From Aurantimonas endophytica (GTDB lineage: Bacteria > Pseudomonadota > Alphaproteobacteria > Rhizobiales > Rhizobiaceae), in assembly GCF_014196845.1 (NCBI RefSeq), contig NZ_JACIEM010000003.1, forward strand, positions 496,001-560,000: 64,000 nucleotides of DNA, written 5' to 3'. The translations under genes and the position numbers were made by a program. The notes beneath the pieces were generated by a model. That model was not told the DNA's origin. It worked only from the letters and a program-made list of their open reading frames with translations, and searched no databases. Positions 61,691 to 64,000 of the stretch are shown one piece after another (position 1 is the stretch's first letter; each line of letters opens with the position of its first letter).

Positions 61691-63151
61691 ATGATCATCG
61701 ACCGTCCTGCCGCCGCGACGGCTGACGCAGCCGCCGGGCCGATCCTTTACGCCCGCGGCGGCGATGAAGAGCAGCATCTCCTTGCCGCGCTGCTGGTCCT
61801 GCCGGAAGGCGCCGCCGCCCCGGAATTGGCGCCGGAGGACAGCGCGGCAGCCGTGCCGATCGTGTTGGCGAATTGTTTCGGCAAGACCGTCTGGCGTTAC
61901 GATTTCTCGTTGCCGGCCGACCGCAGCGCGAGCTACCGGCTGGGCGACCAGCATTTCACTGTCGCCGCGCCGGCCGCCAGCGACCGGCGGATCGTCTACG
62001 TTTCCTGCAACGGCCAGGAAAGCGGCGATCTCGACCGCGAGGACGGCGAGCGCGACGCGATGTGGACGCGCCTTGCCGCCGAGCACCGCCGTGCGCCCTT
62101 CGCTCTGATGCTGCAGGGCGGCGACCAGCTTTATGCCGACGACGTCCTCTATGCCCATCCGAGCGTCGAGCGCTGGGCTTCCGCACCGCGCGACACGCGC
62201 GGCGACATCGCCTTCGAGCCGGCGGCGGACAAAGCCGTCCGGCGCTTCTATTTCGAGCGCTATCTCGGCAATTTCGGCCGCGCTGCGATGCGGACCGTCG
62301 CGGCCGAGATCCCGTCGGTGATGATGTGGGACGACCACGACATCATCGACGGCTGGGGCAGCCATCCGGCCGCGCTGCTCGACAGCCCCGTCGGCCGCGG
62401 TCTCTTCGCCGCGGCCCGCGACATGTTCCTGCTCTTCCAGGTCGCCGCGACCGATGCGACCCTTCCCTCGACCATCATGGACCGGAGCGGCGCGACGCTG
62501 GGCCTTGTGCTGCGCTATCCGGACCTGGCGCTCCTCGCGCCGGATCTTCGCAGCGAACGGCGTCCGGATCGTGTGATGGGGCCTCAGGGCTGGGCTCATT
62601 TCGAGGCGGCCCTGGCGGCAACGCCGCCTTGGGACCGCGTCCTCCTGATGTCCAGCGTGCCGGCGATCGGTCCACGGCTGAGCTGGCTGGAGGCGCTGGC
62701 CGACATGCTGCCGGGGCGCAACAAATACGAAGACGACATGCGCGACCAGTGGCAGAGCCGCGTCCACCGCGACGAATGGGTCCGCTTGCTCTCCCTCCTG
62801 GCCGAGCGACAGGAATATGCCGACCAACCGGTCACCCTCGTTTCCGGCGAGATTCATCTGGCGACACGGGGCGAGATGCTCCTCGCCGACGAGTCGCTGC
62901 TGCACCAGCTGGTCGCTTCCGGCATCTCCCATCCGGCGCCGTCCTGGGCCTACCCGACGATGCTCGAGCTCTTGGCGCAGTGGGGCGAGTCGCCGCTGCC
63001 GGGCTATCCGATCCAGCTGCGGCCGCTGCCCGGTCAGCGCAGGACATACGCGGCAGAGCGGAACTATCTTGTGCTGTCGTTCGACGACGAAGCGCTGGAG
63101 GCGGAGTGGGAACTCGAGCGCAGCGGCCGGACGCCGCCGCTGCCGATCTGA
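61691..63151 (+). CDS. PhoD-like metallophosphatase
   Basis: A 486-aa protein. The metallophosphoesterase core is visible: IVYVSCNG, ALMLQGGDQLYADDVLYA (Gly-Asp-Gln metal site), VMMWDDHDIIDGWGSHPA (Asp-Asp-His-Asp) and LVSGEIHLATRGEML. These match PhoD-type phosphatases, with a family-typical N-terminal beta domain. No signal peptide is seen, unlike exported PhoD, so it may act in the cytoplasm on phosphodiesters. The start is ATG at 61691; the in-frame extension upstream overlaps the preceding gene and is not conserved in type. Confidence 0.8.
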   Translation: MIIDRPAAATADAAAGPILYARGGDEEQHLLAALLVLPEGAAAPELAPEDSAAAVPIVLANCFGKTVWRYDFSLPADRSASYRLGDQHFTVAAPAASDRRIVYVSCNGQESGDLDREDGERDAMWTRLAAEHRRAPFALMLQGGDQLYADDVLYAHPSVERWASAPRDTRGDIAFEPAADKAVRRFYFERYLGNFGRAAMRTVAAEIPSVMMWDDHDIIDGWGSHPAALLDSPVGRGLFAAARDMFLLFQVAATDATLPSTIMDRSGATLGLVLRYPDLALLAPDLRSERRPDRVMGPQGWAHFEAALAATPPWDRVLLMSSVPAIGPRLSWLEALADMLPGRNKYEDDMRDQWQSRVHRDEWVRLLSLLAERQEYADQPVTLVSGEIHLATRGEMLLADESLLHQLVASGISHPAPSWAYPTMLELLAQWGESPLPGYPIQLRPLPGQRRTYAAERNYLVLSFDDEALEAEWELERSGRTPPLPI

Positions 63152-63398
63152 TCGGGCACAAGCACTCGGGTTAATTCGCCGCCGTCGCGCACCTGCGAAC
63201 CATGGCGCGAATGCGACGGCATTGTCGCAATGACGCCAGTCGCAAGGCGGAAATTCTCCAGCTGTGACCGGGCTTGCGTCAAACTCGCAAAAAGTTCCCT
63301 GATCTTGGAATGACCCTATTCCTGCCGGGGTCTGTTCAAGTTTTCGTCACAGGAGTTGCCGACAGAGACCCCATCGAAATGACTGCAGGAAAAACCGC
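63152..63398. other. Intergenic region upstream of rlpA
   Basis: 247 nt without a gene. It holds a small dyad GGAAT-N6-ATTCC at 63307-63322, of unknown meaning, and AGGA just before the rlpA start. The promoter of rlpA must lie here. Confidence 0.4.
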
Positions 63399-63788
63399 AT
63401 GAAGCTTCTTCTGAGAACCGCCCTGACCGCAGCCCTCTTCGCCGGCACGCTTGCCGGTGGCTACGCAGTCGGGACGGACGAGGTCGTCGCACAATCACGC
63501 CACGCGGCATCAGGCGCCGCATCCTACTACGGCAAGCGCTTCCACGGCCGCACCACGGCGAACGGCGAACGCTTCAACATGAACTCCATGACCGCCGCCC
63601 ACCGCACGCTGCCTTTCGGCACCAAGGTGAAGGTGACCAACCGCCGCAACGGCAAGTCGGTGGTCGTGCGGATCAACGATCGCGGCCCGTTCCATGGCAA
63701 GCGGATCATCGACCTGTCGCAGGGCGCCGCCTCGCGCATCGGCATGATCAGTTCCGGCACCGCCAGCGTCAGCCTGGACGTGCTCTGA
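63399..63788 (+). CDS. rlpA: RlpA-like double-psi beta-barrel protein
   Basis: A 129-aa protein with a signal peptide ([19 protein letters not shown]) and a double-psi beta-barrel typical of Rlp[41 protein letters not shown] and [20 protein letters not shown] with the conserved Asp. The SPOR domain of long RlpA proteins is absent, as in the short alphaproteobacterial forms. It is exported and probably a septal or general lytic transglycosylase. The ATG follows AGGA. Confidence 0.88.
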   Translation: MKLLLRTALTAALFAGTLAGGYAVGTDEVVAQSRHAASGAASYYGKRFHGRTTANGERFNMNSMTAAHRTLPFGTKVKVTNRRNGKSVVVRINDRGPFHGKRIIDLSQGAASRIGMISSGTASVSLDVL

Positions 63789-63810
63789 GCCAGCGGCTCA
63801 CGACAAGGGG

Positions 63811-63827
63811 GACCGCCATCGGCGGTC
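63811..63827 (+). terminator. Hairpin after rlpA
   Basis: Perfect 7-bp arms GACCGCC and GGCGGTC with a 3-nt loop, 22 nt after the rlpA stop, preceded by a smaller dyad GAGCC-AGC-GGCTC over the stop codon. No T-tract. The remaining bases to 64000 show no gene. Confidence 0.45.
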
Positions 63828-64000
63828 GGGGAGACGGCGCCTGCACGGCGATCCGTCGATACTGAGGGGGGCGGGGCCAGCTGCGGCTTTCCCGCCTGTC
63901 ATGCCGCCTGAAAAGGCCTTTCCCACATTGACGAGTACGACCCGCCGGCCTCCGGCCATGGCCGCTCTGCGCGCCTCTACGGCGCCCGATGCCCGCCCTT

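Overview
The window looks like chromosome of an alphaproteobacterium, most likely Hyphomicrobiales (Rhizobiales). The evidence is uniformly high GC, an sdhCDA...sdhB locus, stand-alone class III nucleotide cyclases, and many start/stop-overlapping operons. A family such as Aurantimonadaceae is only a guess.

Left part (1-32.9 kb) is accessory in character. It holds three separate periplasmic aldehyde oxidoreductase (PaoABC-type, molybdenum hydroxylase) operons at 7.7-1.7 kb (minus), 13.3-17.2 kb (plus) and 24.2-20.4 kb (minus). Each has a Tat-exported 2Fe-2S subunit, an FAD/4Fe-4S subunit and a molybdopterin subunit. Around them lie redox and detoxification genes (Gfo/Idh/MocA oxidoreductase, aldo/keto reductase, NmrA-like, SDR, AzoR), many regulators (TetR, AraC, LysR x4, HxlR x2), a class C beta-lactamase, a short homoserine dehydrogenase and a class I amidotransferase. 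Decay is visible: IS110 and IS21 transposase remnants, half a TetR gene and half an alpha/beta hydrolase. The first operon encodes two large subunits, and one of them carries Gln where the family has its catalytic Glu. The part ends at a tRNA-Ser(CGA) whose 3' end is partly duplicated 11 bp downstream of the gene.

Middle part (33.6-54.7 kb) is a coherent cluster of unknown overall function. It contains two polysaccharide-deacetylase-like proteins, four glycosyltransferases, an oligopeptide-type ABC importer (binding protein and two permeases on plus, fused double ATPase on minus), and a 901-aa degenerate ABC-exporter-like protein. It also contains a tightly overlapped cyclic-nucleotide triad (cNMP-binding protein, metallo-beta-lactamase-fold hydrolase, class III cyclase), a second membrane-bound cyclase and GNAT-type proteins. 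Eight of these genes form one minus-strand operon of about 11 kb (50957 to 39922). This is the best candidate for an undescribed system: a cyclic-nucleotide-controlled glycan or glycopeptide synthesis/transport module.

Right part (54.9-64 kb) is housekeeping. It carries succinate dehydrogenase sdhC-sdhD-sdhA, then two inserted genes (a secreted protein with a Thr-Asp repeat encoded by nine perfect 6-bp repeats, and an App1/DUF2183 phosphatase), then sdhB. After these come a SleB-like cell-wall hydrolase lipoprotein, a PhoD-like phosphatase and an RlpA-like DPBB protein.
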